A stretch of 43,880 nucleotides of DNA from Chitinilyticum litopenaei DSM 21440 (lineage in GTDB: Bacteria > Pseudomonadota > Gammaproteobacteria > Burkholderiales > Chitinibacteraceae). Shown here piece after piece: positions 1 through 7,403 of the stretch (position 1 is the stretch's first letter; the number at the start of each line of letters is the position of its first letter). Made by a program: the position numbers and the translations under genes. The stretch covers positions 1 through 43,880 of the forward strand of contig NZ_ATZJ01000035.1 of NCBI RefSeq assembly GCF_000428145.1. The letters run 5' to 3'. The notes beneath the pieces were generated by a model. That model saw nothing but the letters and a program-made list of their open reading frames with translations, was not told the DNA's origin and searched no databases.

Positions 1-11
1 CTATGTTACAA

Positions 12-43
12 AAGCAAAAAGCTCCTGACGGAGCTTTTTGCTT
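12..43. terminator. Perfect 14-bp hairpin, bidirectional terminator
   Basis: AAGCAAAAAGCTCC (12-25) pairs exactly with GGAGCTTTTTGCTT (30-43) around the loop TGAC. The arms carry A5/T5 tracts, so the structure can terminate in either direction. It could serve a plus-strand gene ending just left of the window and the minus-strand ABC exporter operon that ends at 232. Confidence 0.8.
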
Positions 44-158
44 AACTGAGCGGCATTGCCGCGCTGCGGGCCCTTTTTGTTTTGTTCGCCAGGTATGTGC
101 ATGTAGCCCATCACGGAAAAGGGCTGGGCTGAAATACCCATGGCTGTACAATCCAGAC

Positions 159-241
159 GCCTCACGCCTCACGCCTCACGCCTCACGCCTCACGCCTCAC
201 GCCTCACGCCTCACGCCTCATGCCTCACTCCTCACTCCTCA
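159..241. repeat. Heptamer tandem repeat, unit GCCTCAC, about 11 to 12 copies
   Basis: The 7-base unit GCCTCAC is repeated head to tail from 159. Eight copies to 214 are exact. The next units drift: GCCTCAT at 215-221, GCCTCAC at 222-228, TCCTCAC at 229-235, then a partial copy. On the minus strand each unit reads GTGAGGC and contains TGA. Because seven is not a multiple of three, three successive units close all three minus frames. The stop codon of the minus-strand ABC ATPase gene (232-234) lies inside a diverged unit, so the repeat forms the gene's end and its 3' untranslated region. Confidence 0.95.
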
Positions 242-927
242 ATCACCCGCCCATCGATGACATGGATGGTGCGCGGGCAGCGTGCGGCCAGCGTCGGGTT
301 GTGGGTGACGAAAAGCACCGTGGTGCCATGCTCGCGGTTGACGTCCTGCAAGAGGGCAAAGACATCGTCCGCGCTTTTGGTGTCCAGATTGCCGGTGGGT
401 TCGTCGGCCAGCACCAGCGCCGGGTTCATCGCCAGCGCGCGTGCAATCGCCACGCGCTGCTGCTGGCCACCGCTGAGCTTGCCGGCCGGCTGGTTCTGCC
501 ACTGGCTCAGACCCACGCTGGCGATCAGCGCGCTGGCGCGCTGCTGCATGGCGGCATCCGGAAAGCCGGCCGCGCCCAGCATGGGCATCATGACATTTTC
601 CAGCACGCTGAACGCCGTGATCAGGTGGTGATACTGAAAGACGAAGCCGATGTGGTGGCCGCGCAGGCGCGTCAGCGCATGATCGTCCAGCCCGGTGGTT
701 TCGGTGTCGAACAGGCGCAGGCTGCCTGCGGTTGGTCGGTCCAGCAGGCCGACGAGATTGAGTAGCGTGCTCTTGCCCGAGCCGGATGGCCCCATGACGG
801 CGCAGAATTCACCGGGTTGCAGGCTGAGATCAATGCCGTGCAGTACCTCGGTTTCGATGGCCGTGCCGGTGTGGTAGGCCTTGCGCACGCCGCTGAGTTG
901 CACCACCGGGCCCGTGCCGACGGCCAT
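232..927 (-). CDS. ABC exporter ATPase subunit (LolD/MacB-type)
   Basis: This 231-residue nucleotide-binding subunit hydrolyses ATP to drive the FtsX-like permease encoded just upstream. Visible motifs are Walker A GPSGSGKST near residue 45, the signature LSGGQQQR near 147, and Walker B with DEPTGNLD near 170. The distal switch histidine lies in FVTHNP. The ATG at 927 is preferred over a longer frame starting at 1011, because the extra residues would overlap the permease gene and lack family similarity. The order adaptor-permease-ATPase on one strand matches MacAB or DevBCA type exporters. LolD itself is the closest alternative, but lipoprotein release does not use a HlyD-type adaptor. The substrate cannot be told from sequence. 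Confidence 0.88.
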   Translation of the reverse strand: MAVGTGPVVQLSGVRKAYHTGTAIETEVLHGIDLSLQPGEFCAVMGPSGSGKSTLLNLVGLLDRPTAGSLRLFDTETTGLDDHALTRLRGHHIGFVFQYHHLITAFSVLENVMMPMLGAAGFPDAAMQQRASALIASVGLSQWQNQPAGKLSGGQQQRVAIARALAMNPALVLADEPTGNLDTKSADDVFALLQDVNREHGTTVLFVTHNPTLAARCPRTIHVIDGRVIEE

Positions 928-955
928 CTTGTTCGTGCCGGCTGGTGCGGGAAAT

Positions 956-2197
956 TCAGCCACGGATGGCCTCCACGGGATTGAGACGCGCGGCGCGCAG
1001 CGCCGGTGCAAAGGCGGCGATCAGGCCGGTCAGTGTGGCCAGCAGCAGGGCGCTGAGGAAGAGCTTGGGATCGAAGACCAGCGGAAACAGCGGCGTGCCG
1101 TCGGCATTGCGCGCATAACGCTGCCACAGGATCAGCGCCAGTGCGCCGATGCCGCAGCCGGCCAGCGAGCCGCCGAAGCCGAGCAGCCCCCCTTGCAGCA
1201 GGAAGACCCGCAGGATCTGGCCCTGCGAGATGCCCATGGCGCGCAGGATGCCGATTTCGCGTGATTTCTGCACCACGGCCACCACCAGTACGCTGGCAAT
1301 GCCGAAGGCGACCGACAGGCCGACAAAAAAGCGGATGGCGGTGTTGGCCGTGGTCTGGGCGCTGATGGCGGTGAAGAACTGGGCGCTGGTCTTGATCCAG
1401 CTTTGCGCATCCACGCCGGTGGTGGCGGTGATGCGCTGCGCGATGGTTTCGGCCGCGTACACGTCGCGTACGGTGACATCGAGGCTGGTCACCCCGCCGG
1501 GCAGGCCCAGCAGGCTTTGCGCGGTATGCAGGGCGACAAAGGTGCTGCGCTCGTTGGCGCCGCGATTGCCGAGGTCGAAGATGCCGATGATGGTCAGCGT
1601 GGCGGCCGCACCGTTTGCCGTAGCCAGATGCAGCTTGTCGCCGACGCTGACCCCCAGATCGCTGGCCAGCTCGGCGCCGACGAGGATGTCGGTGGCCGCC
1701 AGCCGCGCGTGCCCGCGCAGCAGCTTGTCCTCAAGGTTGACGATGCGGTAGTACTGCGCGGGCAGGATGCCCGCCAGCGAGACCGAGCGGCTGGCGCTGC
1801 CGCGCGTGACCAGCGCCGAGCCGGCGGCGGCGGGCGAAACCACCAGCACCTGCGGCATGGCGCGGATCTGCGCGGCGACGGCCTGCCACTGGTCGATGGA
1901 TTTCACGCGCTGGCGCGGCGCCTGCACGATGGCATCCACGACAACCGTGCCCGGCGCGCTGGCGGCCTGGCGCAAGGGGCGGCTGACATCCTGCGGCGGC
2001 AGCAACTGGATGTGCGCCTGCGCCGAGAGCACGCGGCGGATGAAATTGGATTGCATGCCGGCCAGTACCGCCGACATGAAGACGATGACACCCACGCCGA
2101 TGGCCACGCCGCTGAGAATGAAGAGCGTCTGCAGGCGACCCTCGCGCAGAAAGCGCAAGGCGACGATCCATTCGAACGGAGTCCAGGGCTTGAGCAT
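956..2197 (-). CDS. ABC exporter permease, FtsX/MacB family
   Basis: This is the 413-residue membrane subunit of the exporter. One membrane span lies near residues 24-46 (ILSGVAIGVGVIVFMSAVLA). A periplasmic domain of about 220 residues follows, then three C-terminal spans typical of the FtsX domain. The coupling region SREIGILRAMGIS and the terminal NPVEAIRG are characteristic of LolC/LolE/MacB/DevC permeases. The start codon is 8 bases downstream of the adaptor stop, and the ATPase starts 28 bases further on, so the three genes form one transcription unit. The four-span topology with N-terminal periplasmic domain is known family architecture. The substrate is unknown. Confidence 0.87.
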   Translation of the reverse strand: MLKPWTPFEWIVALRFLREGRLQTLFILSGVAIGVGVIVFMSAVLAGMQSNFIRRVLSAQAHIQLLPPQDVSRPLRQAASAPGTVVVDAIVQAPRQRVKSIDQWQAVAAQIRAMPQVLVVSPAAAGSALVTRGSASRSVSLAGILPAQYYRIVNLEDKLLRGHARLAATDILVGAELASDLGVSVGDKLHLATANGAAATLTIIGIFDLGNRGANERSTFVALHTAQSLLGLPGGVTSLDVTVRDVYAAETIAQRITATTGVDAQSWIKTSAQFFTAISAQTTANTAIRFFVGLSVAFGIASVLVVAVVQKSREIGILRAMGISQGQILRVFLLQGGLLGFGGSLAGCGIGALALILWQRYARNADGTPLFPLVFDPKLFLSALLLATLTGLIAAFAPALRAARLNPVEAIRG

Positions 2198-2205
2198 GGC
2201 GGCGG

Positions 2206-3426
2206 CTACCTGAGCGGGCGCACGCGCTGGCCGGGGCTGGCCGCCTGCGCATCGGCCAGCACGACATCGCCTGCGGCCAGCCCGTCCAGCACTTCGGCGT
2301 GTGCGCTGCCGATCAGTCCCAGTCTGACGGCCCGCCGCTGTGCGCGCCCGGCCTCGATGCGCAAGACCCAGTGCCCGCCGTCCGCCGCGTCGGCAAGATG
2401 GACAGCGGCGAGCGGCAGCAGCAGGGCATTGCTGCGGCGCGCGACCTCGATGTCCACCGAGACGGTCATGTCCTGGCGCAGCGTGGCCGGCGGTTGCGGC
2501 ACGTCGAGCCGCACTTCGACCGCGCCGGTCTGCCGGTTGACCGCCGGGTTGATGCGGCCCAGTACGGCGGCAAAGCGCTCCTGTGGATAGGCATCGGCCG
2601 AGGCCTGCGCCGGCTGGCCTTCGCGCAGCAGGCGCAGGTTCTTTTCGTCGATGTCGACGACCAGTTGCGTCTTGCCGGTAGGCGACAGCGTTAACAGGGT
2701 CTTGCCGGCCTGCACCACATCGCCGGCTTCGACCCTGCGGCTGAGGATGGTGCCGGCAAGGGGGGCGCGCAGCAGGGTGTAGTCCAGTCGCGCCTGCGCG
2801 GCCATGCGGGCCGCCTCGGCCACGGCGAGCGCCGCGCTGGCTTGCGCCAGCTCGCTGCCATTGGCCTGCAGGCCATCGAGTTGCTGGCGGGCAGACTGGT
2901 ACTGGGCCTCGGCCAGCGCCACGGCCTTGTCGGCATTTTCCAGCGCGGCGGCGCTGATGAAGCCCTGCCGGTGCAGGTCCTGGTTGCGGCGCTGCACCGA
3001 GCGGGCGTTGTCGAGATTGGTGAGCGCCTGGCGCAGGGTCTGGGTTGCGACCGGCGCCTGCACCTCGCGCAGTTGCCGCAAGCGTGCGCTGGCCTGGGCG
3101 ACGGCCATCGTGGCCTGCTGCAGGTTGGCGCGCGCCTCGCGATTGTCGAGTTCCAGCAGGATGGCGCCGGCGCTGACCGTTTCGCCTTCACCGACGGCCA
3201 CCCGTGCGACGGTTGCGGTGATCTGGGCACCGATGTCGACGCGGTGCGGGGTTTCGACATGGCCGCTGGCCACCACCGACTGGATCAGCTCGCCGCGCAC
3301 CACGGCCACGGTGGCAAGCTCCGGCCCGCGCCACCAGTTCAGCGCCTGGACAAGGGCAAGGGCAAGGACGGGAAGGGTGATTAGCAGGCGCCAGCGGTGG
3401 CGTTGCAGCAGGGCGAGGGCAGTCAT
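2206..3426 (-). CDS. Periplasmic adaptor (HlyD/MacA-type membrane fusion protein)
   Basis: This 406-residue adaptor has an N-terminal membrane anchor near residues 12-29 (LLITLPVLALALVQALNW). A split biotinyl-lipoyl domain follows (VDIGAQITATVARVAVGEG and APLAGTILSRRVEAGDVV). Between the halves lies a long coiled-coil hairpin, near residues 95-205, rich in Ala, Gln, Leu and Arg. Beta-barrel and membrane-proximal segments form the C-terminus. In the family it connects an inner-membrane pump to an outer-membrane TolC-like channel; no TolC gene is seen here. It is the first gene of the operon, and a palindromic site lies about 110 bases upstream. Confidence 0.88.
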   Translation of the reverse strand: MTALALLQRHRWRLLITLPVLALALVQALNWWRGPELATVAVVRGELIQSVVASGHVETPHRVDIGAQITATVARVAVGEGETVSAGAILLELDNREARANLQQATMAVAQASARLRQLREVQAPVATQTLRQALTNLDNARSVQRRNQDLHRQGFISAAALENADKAVALAEAQYQSARQQLDGLQANGSELAQASAALAVAEAARMAAQARLDYTLLRAPLAGTILSRRVEAGDVVQAGKTLLTLSPTGKTQLVVDIDEKNLRLLREGQPAQASADAYPQERFAAVLGRINPAVNRQTGAVEVRLDVPQPPATLRQDMTVSVDIEVARRSNALLLPLAAVHLADAADGGHWVLRIEAGRAQRRAVRLGLIGSAHAEVLDGLAAGDVVLADAQAASPGQRVRPLR

Positions 3427-3533
3427 GGAGTGGCCGGGTGTTTCCTGTTGTTGTCAGTGTAGGCCCGTGCCGGTGCAATTGCCCGTTCGTGATGATTGGG
3501 GTGGTGGGTATCTGGCCAAAGGTCTTTATCGTG

Positions 3534-3550
3534 ATTGCCTGTATGGCAAT
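3534..3550. promoter_or_regulatory. Palindrome upstream of the ABC exporter operon, candidate operator
   Basis: ATTGCC-TGTAT-GGCAAT is a perfect inverted repeat with a 5-base spacer. Read on the minus strand it lies between a loose -35 (TTGTAT) and a loose -10 (CGATAA or GATAAA) placed 17-18 bases apart, upstream of the adaptor gene. A second half-like copy, TGTATGGCA, lies at 3560-3568. The geometry would suit a dimeric repressor or a MerR-type activator. No regulator gene is present nearby, so this is inference. Confidence 0.35.
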
Positions 3551-3657
3551 ACAATAGCATGTATGGCAGGCGGAGGCTGATAAGGCGCTGTGAACAGGCC
3601 GGGGTGTGCCCGCCGCTTGCTCTGCGACCCGTGAGCGGCGTGTTGAGGCAGTGAGCC

Positions 3658-4758
3658 TCAGGCGCCAAGCAGGTGCAGCGGAATGCGCCGGTTGCCAAAC
3701 GAGCCCTGGTAGCGGCCAAAGCGGCCGGCCAGCGGCTGGCCGCAGTCGAGGCAGGTGCCAGTCTCGTTCAGCCGGTAACGGAGGATGCGATAGCCATCGC
3801 GCTCGATCAGCACGGCATGGCAGGCCGGGCAGAAGGTCGTGCCGCCTTCCGCGGTGTGGACATTGCCGGTGTAGACATGGCGCAGGCCGGCATCCAGCCC
3901 GAGCTGCCGGGCGCGATTCAGCGTGGCGGCCGGGGTTGCGTGCCGGTCGGTGAGCTTGTAGTCGGGATGAAAGGCCGTGAAATGCAGTGGCACCGCGTCG
4001 CCCAGTTCCGCATGCACCCAGCGACACAGCGCGGCGATCTCCGCGTCGCTGTCGTTGGTGTCCGGAATCAGCAGGGTGGTGATTTCCAGCCAGCAATCCG
4101 TTTCGTGCTGCACATACAGCAGCGTATCGAGCACGGGCGCCAGCTTCGCGCCGCAGTACTGGCGATAAAAGTCCTCGGTGAAGCCCTTGAGGTCGATGTT
4201 TGCCGCATCCATCGCCGCGTAGAACAGCTGGCGCGGCGCCGGCTTGATGTAGCCGGCCGTCACGGCGACGGTGAAAATACCTTGTGCATGGCAGGCATCG
4301 GCGACATCCAGCGCGTACTCGGCAAAAATCACCGGGTCGTTGTAGGTAAAGGCTACGCTGCGGCAGCCCAGTTCGGCGGCGAGCTGCGCCAGCCGTTCGG
4401 GCATGGCGCTGGCCTGCATGGCGTCGAGTTCGCGCGAGTGCGAGATGTCCCAGTTCTGGCAGAACTTGCAGGCCAGATTGCAGCCGGCGGTGCCAAAGGA
4501 CAGCACGCTGGAGCCGGGGTGAAAATGATTGAGCGGCTTTTTCTCGATGGGGTCGACACAGAAGCCCGACGAGCGCCCCCAGCTGGTCAGCATGATTGCA
4601 TCGCCGTGACGTTCGCGGATCAGGCAGGCGCCGTGCTGGCCGTCGCGCAGCTTGCAGTCGCGCGGGCACAGGTCACATTGCAGGCGGCCGTCCGGCAGGG
4701 CGTGAAACCAGGCCTGGCCGGCCTGCTGGCCGCGCGTCAGTGCGGTTTTTCCAGCCAT
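3658..4758 (-). CDS. amrS: AmmeMemoRadiSam system radical SAM enzyme
   Basis: This 366-residue protein carries the radical SAM cluster motif CNLACKFC (Cys93, Cys97, Cys100), which binds a 4Fe-4S cluster and S-adenosylmethionine. Four more cysteines precede it (Cys28, 31, 35 and 45, in CDLCPRDC and GAC). A C-terminal pair of CxxC motifs (CPAC and CLDC) looks like a zinc or extra cluster site. The family resembles pyruvate-formate-lyase activating enzymes but is named for its genomic partners Memo and AMMECR1. The start codon lies inside the end of the AMMECR1 gene (22-base overlap), so translation is probably coupled. No strong ribosome binding site precedes it, in line with coupling. The reaction is not established to my knowledge. 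Confidence 0.9.
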   Translation of the reverse strand: MAGKTALTRGQQAGQAWFHALPDGRLQCDLCPRDCKLRDGQHGACLIRERHGDAIMLTSWGRSSGFCVDPIEKKPLNHFHPGSSVLSFGTAGCNLACKFCQNWDISHSRELDAMQASAMPERLAQLAAELGCRSVAFTYNDPVIFAEYALDVADACHAQGIFTVAVTAGYIKPAPRQLFYAAMDAANIDLKGFTEDFYRQYCGAKLAPVLDTLLYVQHETDCWLEITTLLIPDTNDSDAEIAALCRWVHAELGDAVPLHFTAFHPDYKLTDRHATPAATLNRARQLGLDAGLRHVYTGNVHTAEGGTTFCPACHAVLIERDGYRILRYRLNETGTCLDCGQPLAGRFGRYQGSFGNRRIPLHLLGA

Positions 4759-5300
4759 TTCTGCACCGTATAGCGCTCAAAGCGCAGGTCTTCGGTGGCG
4801 CAATCGGGGGGGAGTCCGGCCTTCATCTTCAGATGGGCCAGAAATTCGGCCGCTTCGGGCAACTGGTGCCAGACCTGGGGCAGAAAGGTGGCCTGCTGTG
4901 CGCCATGGTGCAGGATCAGTCCGTCCGTGTGTGGCCGCAGCTGGCTCAGCAGATCGGCTTCGTCGCGAAAAGGCAGGGGCTCGGCTGGGCTCAGCACCGA
5001 GACTTCGATGCGCGTCAGCGGCAATTCGCTGGGCAGCAATGCCGGAAAGCGCGGGTCGCGGGTGGCCGAGGCAATCGCATTGCCGCGCACATCCTCGCCT
5101 AGCCGGCGCCAGGCCGCCAGTGAGCCGATGCAACCGCGCAACTGGCCGTTCTGGGTGAGGGTGACAAAAGTAGCCGCAGGTATATCCAGAAAGCTCTCGC
5201 CGGGAAAGGGTTCCATGGCCATACCTTCAAGATGCTGGCGTATGCTGCGGCGGGCGATGCCCAGCAGCAGCTGGCCTTGCTGTTCAGTGAGTGCGGGCAT
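4737..5300 (-). CDS. amrA: AmmeMemoRadiSam system protein A (AMMECR1 domain)
   Basis: This 187-residue AMMECR1-domain protein shows the family hallmark LRGCIGSL at residues 54-61, with the conserved cysteine at position 57. The ATG at 5300 is chosen over a longer frame to 5351 because a GAG-repeat Shine-Dalgarno (5302-5313) lies immediately upstream. The gene begins inside the last codons of memo (17-base overlap) and ends inside amrS (22-base overlap). The human homologue is linked to a contiguous-gene syndrome, but its molecular function is unsettled. Here the overlaps argue that the product works stoichiometrically with AmrB and AmrS. Confidence 0.9.
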   Translation of the reverse strand: MPALTEQQGQLLLGIARRSIRQHLEGMAMEPFPGESFLDIPAATFVTLTQNGQLRGCIGSLAAWRRLGEDVRGNAIASATRDPRFPALLPSELPLTRIEVSVLSPAEPLPFRDEADLLSQLRPHTDGLILHHGAQQATFLPQVWHQLPEAAEFLAHLKMKAGLPPDCATEDLRFERYTVQKWLEKPH

Positions 5301-6111
5301 GCTCCTCCTCCTCGCAAAATGCCACGGCAGCATAGCCGACCACGCGATCATGCGGGCCGGCGGTGTCGCCGGAATTGCGGTAATCCAGCAGCCGGGCCGT
5401 GAGGCCGCGCCGCTGCGCGCACAGCTGCAGCCCCATCAGCGGCGTGGCGCCGCAGGCGTGCCGGTGATCCAGGGTGAAGTTGCCAGCGACGATGTGCCTC
5501 AGTGTGGCGAGATCGTGTTCGCGCGCGCAGGCCTGGCTTTCATAGTGCGAGAGGTCGCTGCTGACCAGGATCAGCGTTTCCGGGCCGCCCCACACGGCAT
5601 CCAGCAGCGTGGCCACGCGCTCCGGCGTGCAATCGCCGATCAGCAGGGGAACGAGGCGGAAGCCCGGCAGGATGGCCTGCAGAAACGGCAGCTGCACTTC
5701 CAGGGCATGCTCGAAGGCATGAGCCTGTTCGTTGCGCATCACGCCCAGCGCCTGCAGGGCCTTGCAGGCTTCGCTGTCGAGCTGCACGGACCCCAGCGGC
5801 GTTTGCATCGCGTCTGCCTGTGGCAGCGCTGTATCCGCCAGTGCGTAGCGGTGGCTTGGCCCCAGCAGGATCACCCGGCGGATGCCGCTAGCATAGGGCT
5901 GCAGGGCGTGATAGGCCACGGCAGCCACGCAGGCCGAGTACTGGAAGCCGGCGTGCGGCACGATCAGTGCCTTGGGCGCCTGGGGCAGGCTGAGGGAGCT
6001 GCGCGCGAGTTCCCGCGCGACGGTTTCGCGCAGTTCCACGGCATCCAGCGGGTAGAAGAGGCCGGCGACGGCCGGGGGGCGGACGGTGCTCATGACGGCG
6101 TTCATCGGCAT
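5284..6111 (-). CDS. amrB: AmmeMemoRadiSam system protein B (Memo family)
   Basis: This 275-residue Memo-family protein is related in fold to non-heme iron dioxygenases. Conserved metal-site-like histidines are visible in VPHAGFQYS, GPSHRYAL and SSDLSHYE. It is the first gene of the amrB-amrA-amrS run. Possible starts are ATG at 6111, 6105 or 6093; none has a good Shine-Dalgarno, and the protein core begins at residue 10 (VRPPAVAGLFYP), so any of these is acceptable. The C-terminal CEEEEHARTH doubles as the amrA ribosome binding site. Whether this bacterial member binds metal or has enzymatic activity cannot be told from sequence. Confidence 0.9.
   Translation of the reverse strand: MPMNAVMSTVRPPAVAGLFYPLDAVELRETVARELARSSLSLPQAPKALIVPHAGFQYSACVAAVAYHALQPYASGIRRVILLGPSHRYALADTALPQADAMQTPLGSVQLDSEACKALQALGVMRNEQAHAFEHALEVQLPFLQAILPGFRLVPLLIGDCTPERVATLLDAVWGGPETLILVSSDLSHYESQACAREHDLATLRHIVAGNFTLDHRHACGATPLMGLQLCAQRRGLTARLLDYRNSGDTAGPHDRVVGYAAVAFCEEEEHARTH
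5302..5313 (-). promoter_or_regulatory. GAG-repeat ribosome binding site of amrA, inside memo
   Basis: On the minus strand this reads four GAG units directly before the amrA ATG. It contains several overlapping AGGAG cores. The same bases encode a run of glutamates (EEEE) near the C-terminus of Memo. Gain or loss of a 3-base unit would keep Memo in frame but change the strength and spacing of the site. Confidence 0.8.
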
Positions 6112-6335
6112 TTGCTAATGACACAGTCTAGGCACCGGCCAAGCCGGGCCGCCAAGCGCAACGCTATCGTGGCGCGCTGAACGGTGGGTGGCTGGATTGG
6201 CAGTGCCGGGCGGCTTGCTGGTGTAAGGATTTTATAGGGTATCAGGCTGCAGCCATTGCTGATAATTGGCTCCGGCAGCATGGGTAATGCCGTATGAGCG
6301 AGGCGCCGGAATGAGGTGCCAGCGACGGGCAAGAA

Positions 6336-6357
6336 AAAAGGGGCCGAAGCCCCTTTT
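6336..6357 (-). terminator. Rho-independent terminator of the rpsF-rplI operon
   Basis: On the minus strand the hairpin is AAAAGGGGC-TTCG-GCCCCTTTT, followed by a T6 run. It combines a UUCG tetraloop, a GC-rich stem and a U tract, and lies 23 bases after the rplI stop. It is a textbook intrinsic terminator. Confidence 0.95.
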
Positions 6358-6379
6358 CCAATGCGCGATGGCAGAAAGC

Positions 6380-6829
6380 TTATTGCTCGCCGACGATCAC
6401 GATCTTGACGTTCACAACCACGTCGTGGTGCAGCGCCAGGGCAACTTCGAACTCGCCGATGGTCTTCAGCGGGCCTTCCGGCAGACGGACTTCGGTCTTC
6501 TTGACTTCGGTGCCGGCAGCAGTGATCGCGTCAGCGATGTCCTGGGTGCCTACGGAGCCGAACAGACGGCCATCCACGCCAGCCTTCTGGGCCAGGGTGA
6601 AGGAAGCATCAGCCAGCTTTTCGCCGCGAGCCTGGGCAGCAGCCAGGATTTCAGCCTGGCGGGCTTCCAGTTCGGCACGGCGGGCGTTGAACTCGGCCAG
6701 GTTGGCATCGTTCGCGCGCTTGGCCTTGCCTTGCGGGATCAGGAAGTTGCGAGCGTAACCGTCCTTGACCTTGACGACATCACCCAGTTGACCCAGGTTG
6801 GCTACTTTTTCGAGCAGAATGATTTGCAT
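6380..6829 (-). CDS. rplI: 50S ribosomal protein L9
   Basis: This 149-residue product has the same length as E. coli L9. The N-terminal RNA-binding segment MQIILLEKVANLGQLGDVVKVKDGYARNFLIPQ is typical and contains the GDxVxVKxGYARNFLxP signature. A long connecting helix and the C-terminal domain follow. The ATG at 6829 is supported by AAGGAA just upstream and by family length; a longer open frame to 7045 is an artefact overlapping rpsR. L9 binds 23S rRNA near the L1 stalk. It is the last gene of rpsF-priB-rpsR-rplI. Confidence 0.97.
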   Translation of the reverse strand: MQIILLEKVANLGQLGDVVKVKDGYARNFLIPQGKAKRANDANLAEFNARRAELEARQAEILAAAQARGEKLADASFTLAQKAGVDGRLFGSVGTQDIADAITAAGTEVKKTEVRLPEGPLKTIGEFEVALALHHDVVVNVKIVIVGEQ

Positions 6830-6849
6830 GATCTGGTTCCTTGTCCGTC

Positions 6850-7080
6850 TTAGTGCTGGTCGGTGTACGGCAGCAGGGCCAGGAAGCGGGCCAGCTTGAT
6901 CGCGGACGACAGCTGACGTTGATACTTCGCCTTGGTACCAGTGATGCGGGCCGGGATGATCTTGCCGTTTTCGGCAATGAAGTCCTTCAGCAGGGCTACA
7001 TCCTTGTAGTCCACTTCCTTGATGCCTTCGGCGGTGAAGCGGCAATATTTCTTCCGCTTGAACAGATTACGTTGGGACAT
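6850..7080 (-). CDS. rpsR: 30S ribosomal protein S18
   Basis: This 76-residue S18 begins MSQRNLFKRKKYCRFTAEG and contains the family segment KIIPARITGTKAKYQRQL. It binds 16S rRNA on the platform as a heterodimer with S6, encoded two genes upstream. AAGGAA lies a few bases before the ATG. The start overlaps the end of priB by 14 bases, so the two are probably translationally coupled. Confidence 0.97.
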   Translation of the reverse strand: MSQRNLFKRKKYCRFTAEGIKEVDYKDVALLKDFIAENGKIIPARITGTKAKYQRQLSSAIKLARFLALLPYTDQH

Positions 7081-7390
7081 GGTCTTTCCTTGATTCAGAA
7101 AATTCGTATTCGTCGATATGCAAAACCAGCTGATCCGGCTGGCGCAGATTCTTGGCGGCGATGAAGCCCTTGCAGCGCAAGGTGCCCGGTGCCGGTAGTC
7201 TCGCAAAGCGCAGGGCTTGCGGGCCAATCACCACATAGTTCACCACACAGCGCACCTTGCGGGTCATCCCCGCTTCGTGCTGCTCCGACTCATGTTCCAG
7301 CTCGCCTTCGACAATAGGGATGCCGGCGGGGGTCTGGCGCAGTGTCGGGGCCTTGTTCAGCAAACCTTCAAACAGGATCCGGTTTCGCAA
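7067..7390 (-). CDS. priB: Primosomal replication protein N (PriB), TTG start
   Basis: This 107-residue single-stranded-DNA-binding OB-fold protein works with PriA in replication restart. The assignment rests on position between rpsF and rpsR and on segments such as TLRQTPAGIPIVEGELEHESEQ, typical of betaproteobacterial PriB. The only start giving the family N-terminus (MRNRILFEG) is a TTG at 7390. It lies 13 bases after the rpsF stop, with AGG 6 bases upstream. A rare start codon and the 14-base overlap with rpsR may hold PriB well below ribosomal protein levels. Confidence 0.88.
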   Translation of the reverse strand: MRNRILFEGLLNKAPTLRQTPAGIPIVEGELEHESEQHEAGMTRKVRCVVNYVVIGPQALRFARLPAPGTLRCKGFIAAKNLRQPDQLVLHIDEYEFSESRKDHVPT

Positions 7391-7403
7391 GGCGGGCCTG
7401 GAA

